Shown: positions 36,684-48,246 of the stretch, piece by piece
Position numbering within the stretch: the first letter of the stretch is position 1
Layout: the number at the start of each line of letters is the position of its first letter
The notes under the pieces: generated by a model
Seen by the model: the letters and a program-made list of their open reading frames with translations, nothing else
What the model was told of the DNA's origin: nothing
Database searches by the model: none
Assembly (NCBI GenBank): GCA_022393335.1
Contig: JAJEKB010021931.1
Location: forward strand, 252,641-316,640
DNA: 64,000 bases
Direction of reading: 5' to 3'
Source: Macrotrachela quadricornifera
Taxonomy: Eukaryota; Rotifera; Eurotatoria; Philodinida; Philodinidae
Made by a program: the position numbers and the translations under genes

Positions 36684-36828
36684 GAAGGAATTTTGATCAT
36701 CGTTTGACCGTGCTTAGACCATGGGCTTCACTTTCATAAACAGAATTCAATTCATCATGGATAACTCTTGCTGGAATATTAAGTGCAGTTCGCATTTCTA
36801 TGTAAAAGCGAACATTTTCAGTAGTCAA
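36684..36828 (-). pseudogene. mariner-type transposase N-terminal fragment
   Basis: The minus strand reads ENVRFYIEMRTALNIPARVI, HDELNSVYESEAHGLSTVKR, a stop in place of Trp, then SKFLR. This matches the N-terminal helix-turn-helix of mariner transposases, where Y-I..R..L...P..I..EL....G..A.S..TV.RW is conserved. The reading stops exactly at the edge of segmental duplication copy B, so the rest of the transposase was lost there. Confidence 0.65.
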
Positions 36829-37886
36829 CGAAAGTCAAAGAGGAGAGGAGAAAGAAAGGAAAAATGAAAATTTACGATGATCCGTAATAATGCAGATAAT
36901 AACTCAGAAACATTCTTTCTTATGTATAGATGGAAGCAAGTTATAAAATGTGATAAGAAGAAAAGAAAAAAAATGCAAAAGAACGGTATATAGACGAAAA
37001 CATAAGCTTCTACTGCCAGGAATTGTACGTAAAAAAAATTTTCTCGAAATTTCACTAACTTGGTAGAAGGCAAGGAATTATCAAATAGCATAGAAATATA
37101 GAGCGAAACACGCTCTATCTATTGGTAAAGAAAGATATTTTTTTTGACTTCTGCTTAACGAAAAAAGCTATCTCTCTCACTACTTTTGGTATGCCCTAAA
37201 TAAAATAAGACCTAAAAGACTGACGATTCTTTTTTTTCTAAAAAATAATTTAATCTTAATTAACAAACTAAAAGAATAAAATTTTTATCTGAGAATATTT
37301 ATATATTATATTACATAATACAACGAAAAATTATTTTTGATGAAAAATAGATGAAAGCATAGAATATCAAAAAAAAAGATGTCATCTGAGAGTATGCAAA
37401 TATATTTTTTTGGTTTTTTCCAACTATTGAATGAGTCATTCTAAACATTCTCTATGAATAGAACGAAAAAAATATAAAACTGCACTTTCTTTACTGTTAT
37501 GTCACATCACCGATACTCATACACACACATACACATTTTCTTGTTTTTTTTTTATATATAAAAATATGATATAAACTGTAGAGAAATCAGATAATGACAC
37601 ATGTTTATTATTTCTAAAAAGAAAACTATTTTACATAACTGAATATAGTAATAGAATTATTAGCAATTTTAGATAAATTATTATTTTAAAATATACATGA
37701 TTCATCTTAAACGATATCTCACTAATAGTGAGTGTGTTGAAACAACAACAAAAAAATTACGGAGTAAGTTCTATATTATAAAATGTATATATGTAGATAT
37801 TTATTTATATTTAAATAGCAACATCTGATAATAAGTAAGAAGAATGAAATACTTGTTAGTTTATTTATTATTTTATTATTTGATAG
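36829..37886. other. AT-rich 5' flank of the F-box gene
   Basis: No gene recognised. A plausible GT donor (GGA|GTAAGT at 37764) follows an ATG at 37697, but this first-exon candidate is out of phase with the F-box exon, so it is not adopted. Confidence 0.35.
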
Positions 37887-39702
37887 AGAAATAAAAAGTC
37901 GTTTTGAAGATTTATCAAATGAACTTTATTGTGAAATATTTGATTATCTTGAAGGTTGCCAATTATATGAAGCATTTTCAAATCTTAATATTCGATTTCA
38001 AAATCTAATTAATTCTTCATCTATTCGACTAAAAATTTATCTTTATTCTCATTCTGAAACAACCTTACAACATCAAACAACTAATATTATTATTCCGAAT
38101 AAACATCAAATCATTTCATTCACATTACCCTATATGTCCTGGCGTTATGATTCAGATTGTCTTCCATTTAACATTGATTCATCTTTCAGTCGCCTTGAAT
38201 CACTCACACTGTATCAAATCAAATCAAAAGAACTTATACCACTTCTTGTAAATATAATTTCTTTACCTCGACTCTTTTCATTAACTATTCATAATGACTA
38301 TGAATTTGAAGAAATTCACAATATCTATCAGATTATTTTCAACTTACCTATGTTAAAATATAATAAACTTTCATTCTTTTCATTTGAAACATATATTCCT
38401 TTAACACTTGCAAATAATCAACAATTTACTAAGATTGAATATTTAAATATTAATCATTGTTGTGCTCTCAATGAATTAATTATTATACTTTCATATACAC
38501 CTCGACTTTCTCATTTGATTTGTACATGGATCAATGATTCAAATAATGATATTCTTGAAAAATCACTTATAAAAATATCCACACTAACACGTATATCTAT
38601 TGATAAATGTTATGCAGATTTTGATGATTTAGAAATCTTTATTACAAAAATATCATCCGAATTACAAATATTACGTATCACATGTTTCAAAGATGTTACA
38701 TATCTCGATGCTGATCGATGGAAACGAATCATTTCTCAATATTTAATTTATTTACATACATTCGAATTTAGATATGAAGAAAATATTAATAATGCATTAG
38801 AAAATACACCATATCATATATTAACAAAACAATTTAACTCATCATTTTGGATAAAACGAAATTGGATTTTTAGAATATATATCGACACAAATATTTGGGA
38901 CGATAATGTTATTATCTTTTCTATTTTTTCATATAAGTATAATGAAAAGAATTATTTTTCTAAATCATTTTTGCCTATTTTTTTTTTAAGAAAAACTCTG
39001 GCTAACTTTCATAAAGATGAAGAAAGTAATGAAGACTTTATTGATAATATCCATCAAAATATTATAGAACAAAGTGTTAAATCCAACGAGCAGAAGACTA
39101 TCGATCATTCCATAATACGTCCAGAAACTAATCAATTAACCATCATTGATTACTGTGGCATTGACAATAATGAGTCATTTATCGATACGATTGGTCCCAT
39201 TTTATCTATAATACACATCACTTGTTTAAATATCATATGTAACGAGATTTTTATTGGCATTCTAATTGATCTCATAAAATACTTACCTAATCTTGATTTA
39301 TTAATAGTTTTTTCTTTAGTAATGATGAATAGACGATGCTTATCTGTTGAAGAAGCGAGAACCCTTCGTTTGGTATCAAATAACAACAAAATTACTAAAA
39401 TGAAACTCCGTCAAATGAATAAACTGGCAGAAGTTCAGTTTCTTTTTGAATTGTGCCCACAGGTACAATATGTGGAAGTGAATTGTACTAATGGTATAAC
39501 TCCCGAAAAATTCGTACGATTTATTTTAATGAAAGACATCAAATATGTTCCTAACCTATCCTCTTTATGTTTTAATATTTTGGAAACGAAGGAGAATTTA
39601 GTTGACAAATTGAAAAATATGATTGATCTTGAACAATTACGTCATAATTATACAATCAAACAAAAAGACAACAGAATATATTTACGATGGAATTTGGAAT
39701 AA
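37887..39702 (+). CDS. F-box protein with leucine-rich-like body
   Basis: From an acceptor (TTTGATAG|A, 37886) the frame runs 604 codons to TAA at 39700. The F-box is at the start: RFEDLSNELYCEIFDYLEGC then LYEAFSNLNIRFQNLI, matching the L..E....IF.YL pattern that binds Skp1 in SCF ubiquitin ligases. The rest is irregular leucine-rich sequence (LESLTLYQIKSKELIPLL, LFSLTIHN, LSHLICTW, TRISIDKCYADFDDL) of the kind that recognises substrates. The internal ATG at 38134 would drop the F-box, so the longer frame is preferred. The upstream exon carrying the start was not identified. A decayed copy of its C-terminal part lies at 44.2 kb. Such F-box genes form large families in bdelloids. Confidence 0.75.
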
Positions 39703-39977
39703 TTTTATTCTTCTTTGTTCTTTTATAAAGTCATGTTAGAGTTCACGGTTAATATATTCGCATATCAATGTTCACCTTTACTGAATTTTCTACAATAAAG
39801 ACAAAAGATTTTCAATTGAAATTATTATATATAATACCAAAGATAAATTTTATTTTAATGACATATAAATAATGAAAAGGTCAGTAAAGTTCTATATTGA
39901 GAAAAGAGGTATTGATTACATTACGATTGTTAAATTTTTCAAAATTTTAGTAAGTCTTTTTAGGTAGATGGATTTTT

Positions 39978-42921
39978 TCAATAGTGTAAAAACTGTTGTA
40001 TTCGACTGTTTCCATAGTCTACTACATATATATTGAATTGAGCATCTACAACTATCGAAGTAGGTTGATTTAATAATGTGGCACTATTACCCGTTGTGCC
40101 TGTTACTCCAGCAATTATTGTTCCATTTGATTGATTAGCGAAAAAAAATTGTATACGATGATTGCCTGCATCAGCCACGTAAACGTTCTTCATGAAATCA
40201 CATGTCACATCAAAAGGAAATGAGAGTAATGTAGATGTACTACCAGAGACTCCAGTAGTACCGACAACAAGTGTCCAACTACTGGCACCCAATACCCAAC
40301 GAACAACATTATGAGCAGCATAATTAACAATTAAAAGACTATTCGAAGATGAATCAAAATAGATACCTAAGGGATAATTCAGTTGTGTGATACCCATTCC
40401 TTGTCCATTATTACCAGCAACCACAGTACCAGATGTTGAATTTGATAAGTAACTCATTACACGATGATTGTTTTGATCTGTTATATAAAATATACTCGAG
40501 CCCCAATCATGTACAATACCATACGGAGTGTCTAGTTGATTGGTTGATGTACCAGCAATACCTATAAACACGTTCAGTTGTAGATCAAAATAATAGTCGA
40601 AGAAAATTTTGTTTTAAAAAATTTCGCTATATCATTAACTTATTATTTTGATTTGATTTGTAATATGATAAAATTACAAAACATAAACTTTATAATTACA
40701 ATCTTTTCCAAATGAAATGATCATAAAATATTTAGTTTTAACCGAATTGATGTGTTTTTTTTTATGTAGTAATAATATTATTTTTTTTTGAGGTATTGGT
40801 ATAGAATATTAAAATGTTTTATACATATATTTGTGATTGTAATATTTGTCAATTATATTCATGGTGCTAAGTGCTATGAATATTATTTAAGTGAAGATAA
40901 CTTTCATAAAATTGAAGTATCACCAAACTTATTTTGTTTGTTTCTGTAAATAATTCAATGTATCTCCGTGCTGCTCTTAAGTGTATTATAATTGCTTAAC
41001 CTTAGTATATTTTTACAATGTTCTAATAAAACATCAAACTCATCATTGAGTTTCATCATGTAAAAATCCTCTTTGTTAAAAAAATGTACTTATAATCAGT
41101 ATTAGTTCTGATTCAACTGGAACATACTCTAATCGAAGTAGGCATAACGTTGGATGGATATGAGCAATTCTTAATCTACTATGAACTGGATCGAGTCATT
41201 AAAAAGTGATCTGATTTGGAAATCTATTGCCTGTGCGCTAACACTGTACTATACTAATATATCTTATCTATATATTCTTGAAATAAGTTGTATGGTTTAT
41301 TTTGTTTAATTTACTTCTGTACTAATCTAGATAGTATAATATATAAAGACGAATGGAAATTACAGTACAACAGAATAGTTGTTCACAGTCAAAAAAAGAT
41401 CTCTGTAAAGACTAATAATACTACAAAATCAAAGCTCATATTACTGTGACAATGGCATAAAACGACTATATCATATAGTGAAAAAATTGAATACATAACG
41501 CTTTAAATCAGGATCAATATTTTAAATTTTATAACGTTGAGATTGTTATATATCCTATTAAGAATAAGCCATTAGTTTTGATTGATTTCCTGATCGTTTA
41601 GTTTTACTGAGAGGTAAATACTCTTTTTTTTTTGTTACTTTAGTGTTAAACAAAAAGAAATCCTATACTCAGGACATTAATCATAAATCGAAAGAACTTT
41701 TACCGTTGCCGGCAACAATTGTTCCCGAAGATGAACCGATCGGCCAAAATAAGACTCGATGATTGTGTGAATCTACTATATAAATATTTCCATTTACATC
41801 AGCTTCGACATCGGAAGGCTGATTTAAACAATTCACTGCGGTACATCCTGTCCCATTTGACTGTCCAGCGATGGTTGTACCAGTTGATGACCCCGTTAAA
41901 AATTTTTGAACTCGATTATTATTGCGATCGGCAATATAGAGTGTATTTGACGAATCCAATGTCATACTGTATGGAGTGGAGAGCTGAGTAGAATTTGTGC
42001 CTGCAGAACCTGTAATGCCTGCCAAAGTGATTCCAGTCGAGTTCCAACGAAATAGAAAGCCGGTAGCTATCAAAAAAAATAATATTTTTTAGATGAAAAG
42101 ATGCCGATTGATTAAATTAATTTTACACGATCCGACAAAACGTTATTCCTTCGTTAAATGATCATTATATTATTGAGTTAAAATATGAACTCCTATCTTT
42201 CTAAATCTAGGCTAAGAAAGAGAAACAAGATTTACTTGTGGTAGTTGTTGTACTTGAAGTAGTTAAGGTAATGGTAGTTACTGTAGTGGTGACACTGGTA
42301 GCACCACTAGTAGTGGTAACATCCGTAGTAGTCATAGAATTACTAGCAATAGTTGTTGCTTTGATAGAAATTAGCGTGTACACAGTAGTCGCTATTGTTC
42401 CGAAGATAAGTAAACCAATGAGACAAAGACCGATAATTAATGCTAAAAGACACATTTTTTTACTGGCAGCAACTTTTTTTTTCTGGTTTCTAGAAAAAAA
42501 ATCAAAAATAAAGAAAACTTATAATTAGAAACCATTTGGAAATTGTCAATTTAGTCTGGTTATTTTAATGACTAACCGTTAAATCACAATTTCCAAAAAA
42601 TAATGTAATTATAGATTAAATTAATTCGTAAGAATAAATATCTCACTTTGGATGTCTTTTGGATGTAATCTGAGCATGATCAACAGCGAATGATAAATCA
42701 ATAGATTTTCGATGTATTCTTGCAAATTGTACTGCAGACGACGAGTAAGGACTGGAAGGAATTGTCGGATTTATCCATGAATTTATTGTTGATGAAGAAT
42801 AACTATTTGTGTATGATTCTTCGTTATGAACTGGCACTACTTTTGAGTTAGAACGGGGAGTCCACTGACGTGTTTCTGGTCGTGGAACAATTGAAAGGCG
42901 AACAGATTTATATGTGTCCAT
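39978..42921 (-). CDS. type II membrane protein with six-bladed NHL propeller
   Basis: Four exons, 42921-42647, 42489-42236, 42066-41704 and 40561-39978, join in phase to 491 residues. Residues 1-103 are a hydrophilic, presumably cytoplasmic tail; a single membrane helix follows (MCLLALIIGLCLIGLLIFG), then a Thr/Ser-rich stalk (TTTTDV-type runs) that is likely O-glycosylated. Six NHL repeats follow, each ending in a V-x-D/N..N.R/H/V signature: NTLYIADRNNNRVQKF, NIYIVDSHNHRVLFW, IFYITDQNNHRVMSY, LLIVNYAAHNVVRW, VYVADAGNHRIQFF and IYVVDYGNSRIQQF. Six repeats are enough to close a propeller, placed outside the cell. No enzymatic motif; a ligand-binding or adhesion role is inferred. It is convergent with the F-box gene. 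The plus-strand valine-rich frame at 42238 is its shadow. Confidence 0.88.
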
Positions 42922-43510
42922 GACCTATATGATTTGTTATTCAATGAATTTAATTTTCTTTTTTTTCTTTTTATTATTGCTTCAAAGACAAAAATAAATT
43001 TCCAATGTGATATTTATCAAAGAAACCTTTCTAAAGAACAATAATGTAGATCATTGTGCTTGACTTCAATCAATTTAATGTTATTGAAGCAATATAATAA
43101 ATAAAAAAGAAAAGAAAACTCTTCTCATTATTGCTCGATAAGAATGTAATCGAATGATACTACAATATTTTCTCTAAGATGACAATTATGAACGATAAAT
43201 TAATAGATGAAAAGAATAATACTTCATATGAGCAGTAGCTCTCTCAATCTATTCAAGTTAATTGTATCAATATGTATTTATAAGGAAATCAAGTCATGTA
43301 TTTCAAATATTTTCGGTTATAAATTACTGCATAACATAAAGTTAAATATAAAGAACCGTTCAATTATTGAATAAATATCATTGTCTCGGACCAAGTAAGC
43401 AGTGAAATGATGTTGTTGTTTTTGATATCCAAGGATTATTTCATCTTCAATATATTATGAACAATCAAATAGTTAGTTTTTACAATACGCATTCTAATGG
43501 TTTCAACCAA
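42922..43510. other. AT-rich 5' flank of the NHL gene
   Basis: No gene or repeat recognised; presumably includes the promoter of the minus-strand NHL gene. Confidence 0.4.
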
Positions 43511-43810
43511 CCCAGGTCGAAGCGTACGGACCGGATCCGGCCGGAATTCAACGGAAATCACCGGATCAGGGAAGCAGTATTCCGGGCCGGAATATTTTCG
43601 GATTTTTCCGGCGACTTCCGGTTAAATTCCGAGCTTTTCTGGCGGGAAAACGACCGGAAGTCGCCGGAAAAATCCGACAATATTCCGGCCCGGAATACTG
43701 CTTCCCTGATCCGGTGATTTCCGCTAAATTCCGGCCGGATACGTTGATATTTCCCGCCGGTTCCGGCAAGGATCCGCTGGTTTCCGGAGGCCGGAATCTT
43801 CGACCTGGGT
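43511..43810. mobile_element. 300-bp GC-rich palindromic MITE
   Basis: Begins CCCAGGTCGAAG and ends with the exact inverted copy CTTCGACCTGGG. Inside, about 43563-43624 and 43660-43722 form a nearly perfect hairpin ('ccggatcagggaagcagtat', 'tattccgggccggaatatt' and their complements). CCGG and TTCCGG words dominate. The composition is far more GC-rich than the host sequence around it. No target duplication is obvious. Open frames on both strands (43457-43862) are created by the palindrome. Confidence 0.8.
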
Positions 43811-44169
43811 AATTTTCAAATAACAAGAGAAAATGAATATCTTCTTCGCTGAAATAATACATAATATTTATATAATGTTAGAAGGTTTCATATTGATTAA
43901 AAAATGAAAGAGCACTATTCTTTCATTTTCAACAATGAATAAATTTCATTATGTGTTCTGCTCTGTAAAAGTACATTGATAAACTATACAAATGCTGTTG
44001 GAAAGGTATAATTACGGTGCTGTCTTACATCCAAATAAATGTAAAAATAACATCCTACGAAATGTTCGATAAATTCAACAATAATACAGATGTAGAATTA
44101 TTTGTTAAATGATGGACGTTTCATTGAATTATCGGAGTTAGGTTAACTTTTACAATAATGTAAGCATAC
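43811..44169. other. no recognisable gene
   Basis: AT-rich spacer between the palindromic element and the F-box relic. Confidence 0.35.
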
Positions 44170-44290
44170 CAATGATGAACTCAATATATTGATCTGTTGA
44201 AGAAATAAGAACTATTCGTTTAACGTCAAATAAGAATAAAATCATTAAAATAAATCTTTAGTGAATGAGTAATTGTTTTTTCTCCCTGTG
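44170..44290 (+). pseudogene. relic of an F-box gene C-terminal region
   Basis: The frame MMNSIY-stop-SVEEIRTIRLTSNKNKIIKI matches MMNRRCLSVEEARTLRLVSN and NNKITKMKL in the intact F-box gene at 39.3 kb, at both protein and DNA level. Stops and flank decay show it is a dead duplicate fragment. Confidence 0.65.
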
Positions 44291-44479
44291 AAGTCGTTAA
44301 TGAAATAGAATGCTTAATTTTGTACAGAAAAATAATACTTGAATAAATTCTCGATTAGCTATCGTTATACATTCATCATATAAATTAATGAATAATACTC
44401 AAGCATGGACCAATAGTACCAATATTGTCTGAAAAAATATGAACAATTCAATAGAAAGTTTTAAAAAGAGAACAATCAG

Positions 44480-44870
44480 TTGAGTTCTAGAATATTTTTG
44501 CTTTTGAAATTGATTCCTGCTAAAGATAAAGTTAAACATTATAACAAGTTTTTGAAAAAGAGCCCGCCAGTGGAAACTCTTACTATGTCGGAAGATCGCT
44601 GGAGAAAATTATTTTTTGGTTTTATCATCTCAAATGTAAGGTCTAGCCAAACCATGATCGAATTCAAAATAGCAAATCATTTAGCTTTACCTAAGAAAGA
44701 TGCGAGCTTAAATAAGTTTTCAGGATCTATTTGAATTCCTAAAAATCGATATCTAGAAAGTGCACTTAGTATTTTGACATTATCTCATAATCGAATTGAT
44801 TGTTTCAGCTCGGAAATATCTCATTTGATGGAAAACAGTATAGGCTACAGTTTCATCCCATTCAAGTGAT
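44480..44870 (+). pseudogene. leucine-rich-repeat-like coding relic
   Basis: An 84-codon frame (KLIPAKDKVKHYNKFLKK, then VETLTMSEDRWRKLFFG) is followed, after a stop and in the same region, by SALSILTLSHNRIDCFSSEI, which has the L..L.LS.N.I shape of a leucine-rich repeat. It probably belongs with the decayed F-box/LRR copy just upstream. No intact gene. Confidence 0.35.
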
Positions 44871-44978
44871 AGACATATACTACAGTAAAACCTCCCTTAG
44901 ATGGGCACCTACGGGACTTTTTCAAATCGCCCATCTTACGGAGGTGCTCGCGTTATAGAGGTTTTTTACGGTATGTAT

Positions 44979-47323
44979 GAAATTGGCCGAAAGAAAAAAT
45001 GTCGACGGAAAAAATGTCGAAAGAAAACCGTCGAAAAAAAAATGTCGACGAAAAAAATGTCGAAAAAAGTAAGTCGAAAAAAAAATATCGAAAAAAAAAT
45101 GTCGATGAAAAAAATATCGAAAAAAATAATATCGATGATCCAGGAATGTCGAAAGGTATTCATATTAAAATACTCGACAGAAAAGATAAATTTTATTTTT
45201 TTTAACCAAGAGAATCACAAGTTTTAACAATGATTATTAACTATAAGAAATAACAAATTAATGAAAAAGAAAAATCCAATATTAATACATATATTTGTTA
45301 TTTTTTTGCAATCACTAAAGCTAAACTAGCTAATAGTTCTTCAACATTTATTTGTCCATTTTGGTATCGTTTATTCAATGTATCTATTCGTTTTTGAATT
45401 GCATGGGCTGCGCTTGATTTTGGCCGTTTTTGAACACCTGTATTAATTCGAGCATACAAATGTTGAAAACAGGCTTCTTCCTTCACCAGACATCTAATGA
45501 ATGACCAAATGTTAGAATGTGCTCTTTCAATACGTCGATTTAATCGAGAATGAAAACCTAAATAAAAGAATATTAATCCAACTTTCATACAAAAAAAGAT
45601 AGACGTACCTTCACATGTATTATTTGTTCTTTGTTCACAACCATGAACATTCCACATTTCCACTGGTATATTAGTTAACCATTGATTTTCATAGTAGAGA
45701 AAAATTGACGAAGTTCTTGTTTCACTTGGTTGTTTGCTGTTGCACGTATATTATAAAATGCATTTTCAACTTCTTGAGGCGGTAGAAGTGCCAACGCCAT
45801 TAATTTACGGCAACAACTTCGTATTTCTTCATTTTGTGAATATGCTGAACTTAAACCCAATGCTTGAATTCGACGATAAATGCTCTGGTTATAATGGAAA
45901 AAGCAACCTTTATGCTTCGTTTCAGGAAACTAAAATAAAAAATATGCATTTTCTACAAAAATAATCAGTGGATTACTTTAGCAGCGACTGCTGGAATTAA
46001 ACCAGTTTCGAAGTCACTAATTATTTTTTCGGGTTTAAATATTCGATTCATACTTGCAGCAACATTTTTTAATTCGCAAAATAAATGTTGATAAGTTCCT
46101 TTTTTACGATCAGGAAGGAGACCAAATACACAGGCAAAATCTACAAAAGAGGAAGAAGAAATCGAATTTTTATTAAAAAGAACATGTAAATTGTATTACT
46201 GCATTCAAACTTCAACCCATGCAACGTAAATACTTGACTAAAAAAAGGCGGTGTTGCAGAAAACGTTCCGTCCAATAAAACAGTTGAACTATCAAATAAT
46301 ATTTCAAGCTGCTTGGTACTGCCAAAAAGTAACATTCTTTCTCTACGGCGAACCAATGTATCCGAGAATAAGAATTTTTCACCTGTTGATGTACTTTGAT
46401 AACAATCTGGAATATCGAATGCAAAAGAAGTTGGCAGAGCAGGTGTTAATTTACGTCGTGCGTAACATAACCCAGGTTCTAGAAAACAAACATGTCAAGA
46501 GATGTAGTAAGCTTGTAAAAATATAGACTTACGTATTTCATGAGCAAGCGGAAGACTTGCAAGAGTATCTAGTGATAGATGAGCTTTACTGATCTGTTCA
46601 TCATAGATTTTCGATATTGGTAACATTTCATTCATAACACGTTCTTTGAGATTTTGTCGAAACTGTTTGATTTCAAGTTCTTCCGGTTCTAATAAATGGT
46701 TATGTTCACCACTTGAGGCTAAGAAATTGCTACTAAGATCAGTATGTACATGTGCTTTGCAGCCATTTGTATTGCATCTCCAATATATTTTGGAGGATGT
46801 TTGTTTGTTCATTTTATACATGAAGTTATTTAACACCAATAGACGACTACCTTTGTTTGACGCAAGAAAAGAAATAGTGTTCATGTTAATGCTTGCCATT
46901 AGTTAAAAGAATGAAATGGTGAAAGTGCAAAAAAGTGTGTTTAAATATCTAAAATCGAGTGAAAATAGGCCGTCCGCTATGAAACAATACTATAAATGAT
47001 TTCTTTGTTCGTTTGTGTTGTCTATCCATCTGTCTTTCTGGTTAGTCACTTGCCCAACGGCCTATTGGAAATAACTATTAGCTAATCAATAAATCTTCGA
47101 TAAACAAAACAATAACAAAAAGAAAAGAAAGTCAATATTGTTATATGACGACATCTTAATATTGTCGACATATTATACGTTCGACATTTTTTTCTTCGGT
47201 CAGAATAGCTTCGACTTTTTTTTATCGACATTTATTTTTCGATATTTTTTTCATCGACATTCTTTTTTCGACATTTTTCTTTCGACATTTTTTTCATCGA
47301 CATTTTTTTTTTCGACCAATTTC
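44979..47323 (-). mobile_element. MULE DNA transposon with TCGA/A-run terminal repeats
   Basis: GAAATTGG at 44979 is mirrored by CCAATTTC ending at 47323. Behind each end lie about 150 bp of short direct repeats of the form TCGAnnAAAAAATG (44999-45150, inverted at 47165-47316), so the terminal inverted repeats are built of a minisatellite-like array. A five-exon MULE transposase gene fills the middle on the minus strand. A convincing 8-10 bp target duplication was not found. Confidence 0.75.
45298..46899 (-). CDS. FLYWCH-MULE transposase, nearly intact
   Basis: Five exons: 46899-46533, 46478-46200, 46140-45977, 45929-45609 and 45557-45298; splice sites and phases agree. The N-terminus is a FLYWCH zinc finger (FLASNKGSRLLVLNNFMYKM, IYWRCNTNGCKAHVHT, GEHNHLL). 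The MULE core follows: STVLLDGTF (first catalytic Asp), EKIISDFETGLIPAV (second Asp), FPETKHKGCFFHYNQSIYRR (the conserved C..H), and VEMWNVHGCEQRTNN near the expected third acidic residue. A one-base shift in a T-run near 45695 breaks the frame just before this last motif; the other frame reads on cleanly. It is therefore inactive, or a homopolymer error. The protein would be about 463 residues. Confidence 0.8.
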
Positions 47324-47469
47324 ATGTAAATCTTTTTTACAGATATCAATCACAATTGTTTTCCTCAACCTGCGTCGCAGAGTACCCATACATATATGTT
47401 ACTAAACTATCTTTAGACCTTCGACTATGCCTAGTATTTTACTATAATCATCTGATACCGTCTCTTCGT

Positions 47470-47840
47470 CTAAGTTTATGTTCTAGTTTCGTATCTACAA
47501 CCAAGCTTTTCGAAAAAATTCTCGTGAAAGTACAATTTCTTTGACAATTTCTAGTGCTTTTTCCTGAATCAAGTATGCTAAGAGTGGAATATTTTTCGCT
47601 CTTTGCGCCACAAATCACGGGAAAAGTTTCGTCGGTCTTGTGCCCAACTCGTCTTGCAGTTTGCCTTTGATACCGTTGTTTGTATTCGATTGGAAATCGT
47701 GTTTGTATTTGTCTTTTCTTTGAAGAATATTGTACACAACATCCTTTAGTACCTTTCGCTTCTTACATAATTTGCGCTATGATAGCCCAACTTCATTGAC
47801 ATAGTCGTTGATCAATTCGATTATCTCATCAAGCGTAATG
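47470..47840 (-). pseudogene. Tigger/pogo transposase CENP-B-type HTH relic
   Basis: Minus-strand pieces in order: TLDEIIELINDYVNEVGLS, a stop, RKLCKKRKVLKDVVYNILQR, then, after a shift, AQRAKNIPLLAYLIQEKALE and IVKEI. The last matches the CENP-B-type DNA-binding domain of Tigger/pogo transposases, in which R-A-x-N-I-P-x..P-L-L-Q-E-K-A is strongly conserved. It belongs to the outer element bounded at 44883 and 48244. The catalytic domain is gone, probably displaced by the MULE insertion and later deletion. Confidence 0.65.
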
Positions 47841-48246
47841 TAGTGAGTGACAAGATGTCATCTCTCATTAATTTTAAAGAGTAATTTTAAATAACACGAC
47901 TATTTATACTCTTTTTTATCACTGACGCTAAATTTAGAAATGTACAGATGAATTATTTCTTTGTTATATCAGACTAAATTTTCTCTCCCCTGTTCTCAGA
48001 ACAACAAAGAGCGACGAGAAGAAAAAGAGCAGTGTACTGATTAAAATATTCACTATATGTGCCCATGCAAGAGAGGTTTAATAATACAGTATGACCCAAA
48101 AAATAGTGCCCACTCTCAGAGGTCGGAGGTGCCCTTGTTAGAGAGGCTTACTTCCAGCAAAAATCTGTCGGTCGTTCCGCCGAATACCCACATAAGCGAG
48201 GTGCCCTTCTTATAGAGGTGCCCATATATAGAGAGGTTTTACTGTA

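Larger units (their letters stand above)
44883..48244. mobile_element. Tigger/pogo-like element interrupted by a MULE
   Basis: The left end reads TA|CAGTAAAACCTCCC..ATGGGCACC (44883). The right end, read inward, is TA|CAGTAAAACCTCTCTATATA..GGGCACC (to 48244). CAGT-starting ends beside TA are typical of pogo/Tigger members of the Tc1/mariner superfamily. The subterminal words 'gtgccc..tatagagg' recur several times near the right end. A CENP-B-type helix-turn-helix relic of its own transposase lies at 47.5-47.8 kb, and a complete MULE occupies 44979-47323. Confidence 0.75.

Noticed and set aside
37697..37763. First exon of the F-box gene
   Set aside because: It has an ATG and a GTAAGT donor, but joining it to the F-box exon gives an immediate stop.
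42238..42528. Valine-rich plus-strand ORF
   Set aside because: Antisense of the Thr-rich stalk of the NHL protein.
43457..43862. Arg/Pro/Ser-rich ORFs on both strands
   Set aside because: Produced by the GC-rich palindrome; symmetrical on both strands.
44966..45205. Lys/Phe-rich low-complexity ORFs
   Set aside because: They translate the TCGA/A-run arrays of the MULE terminal repeat.
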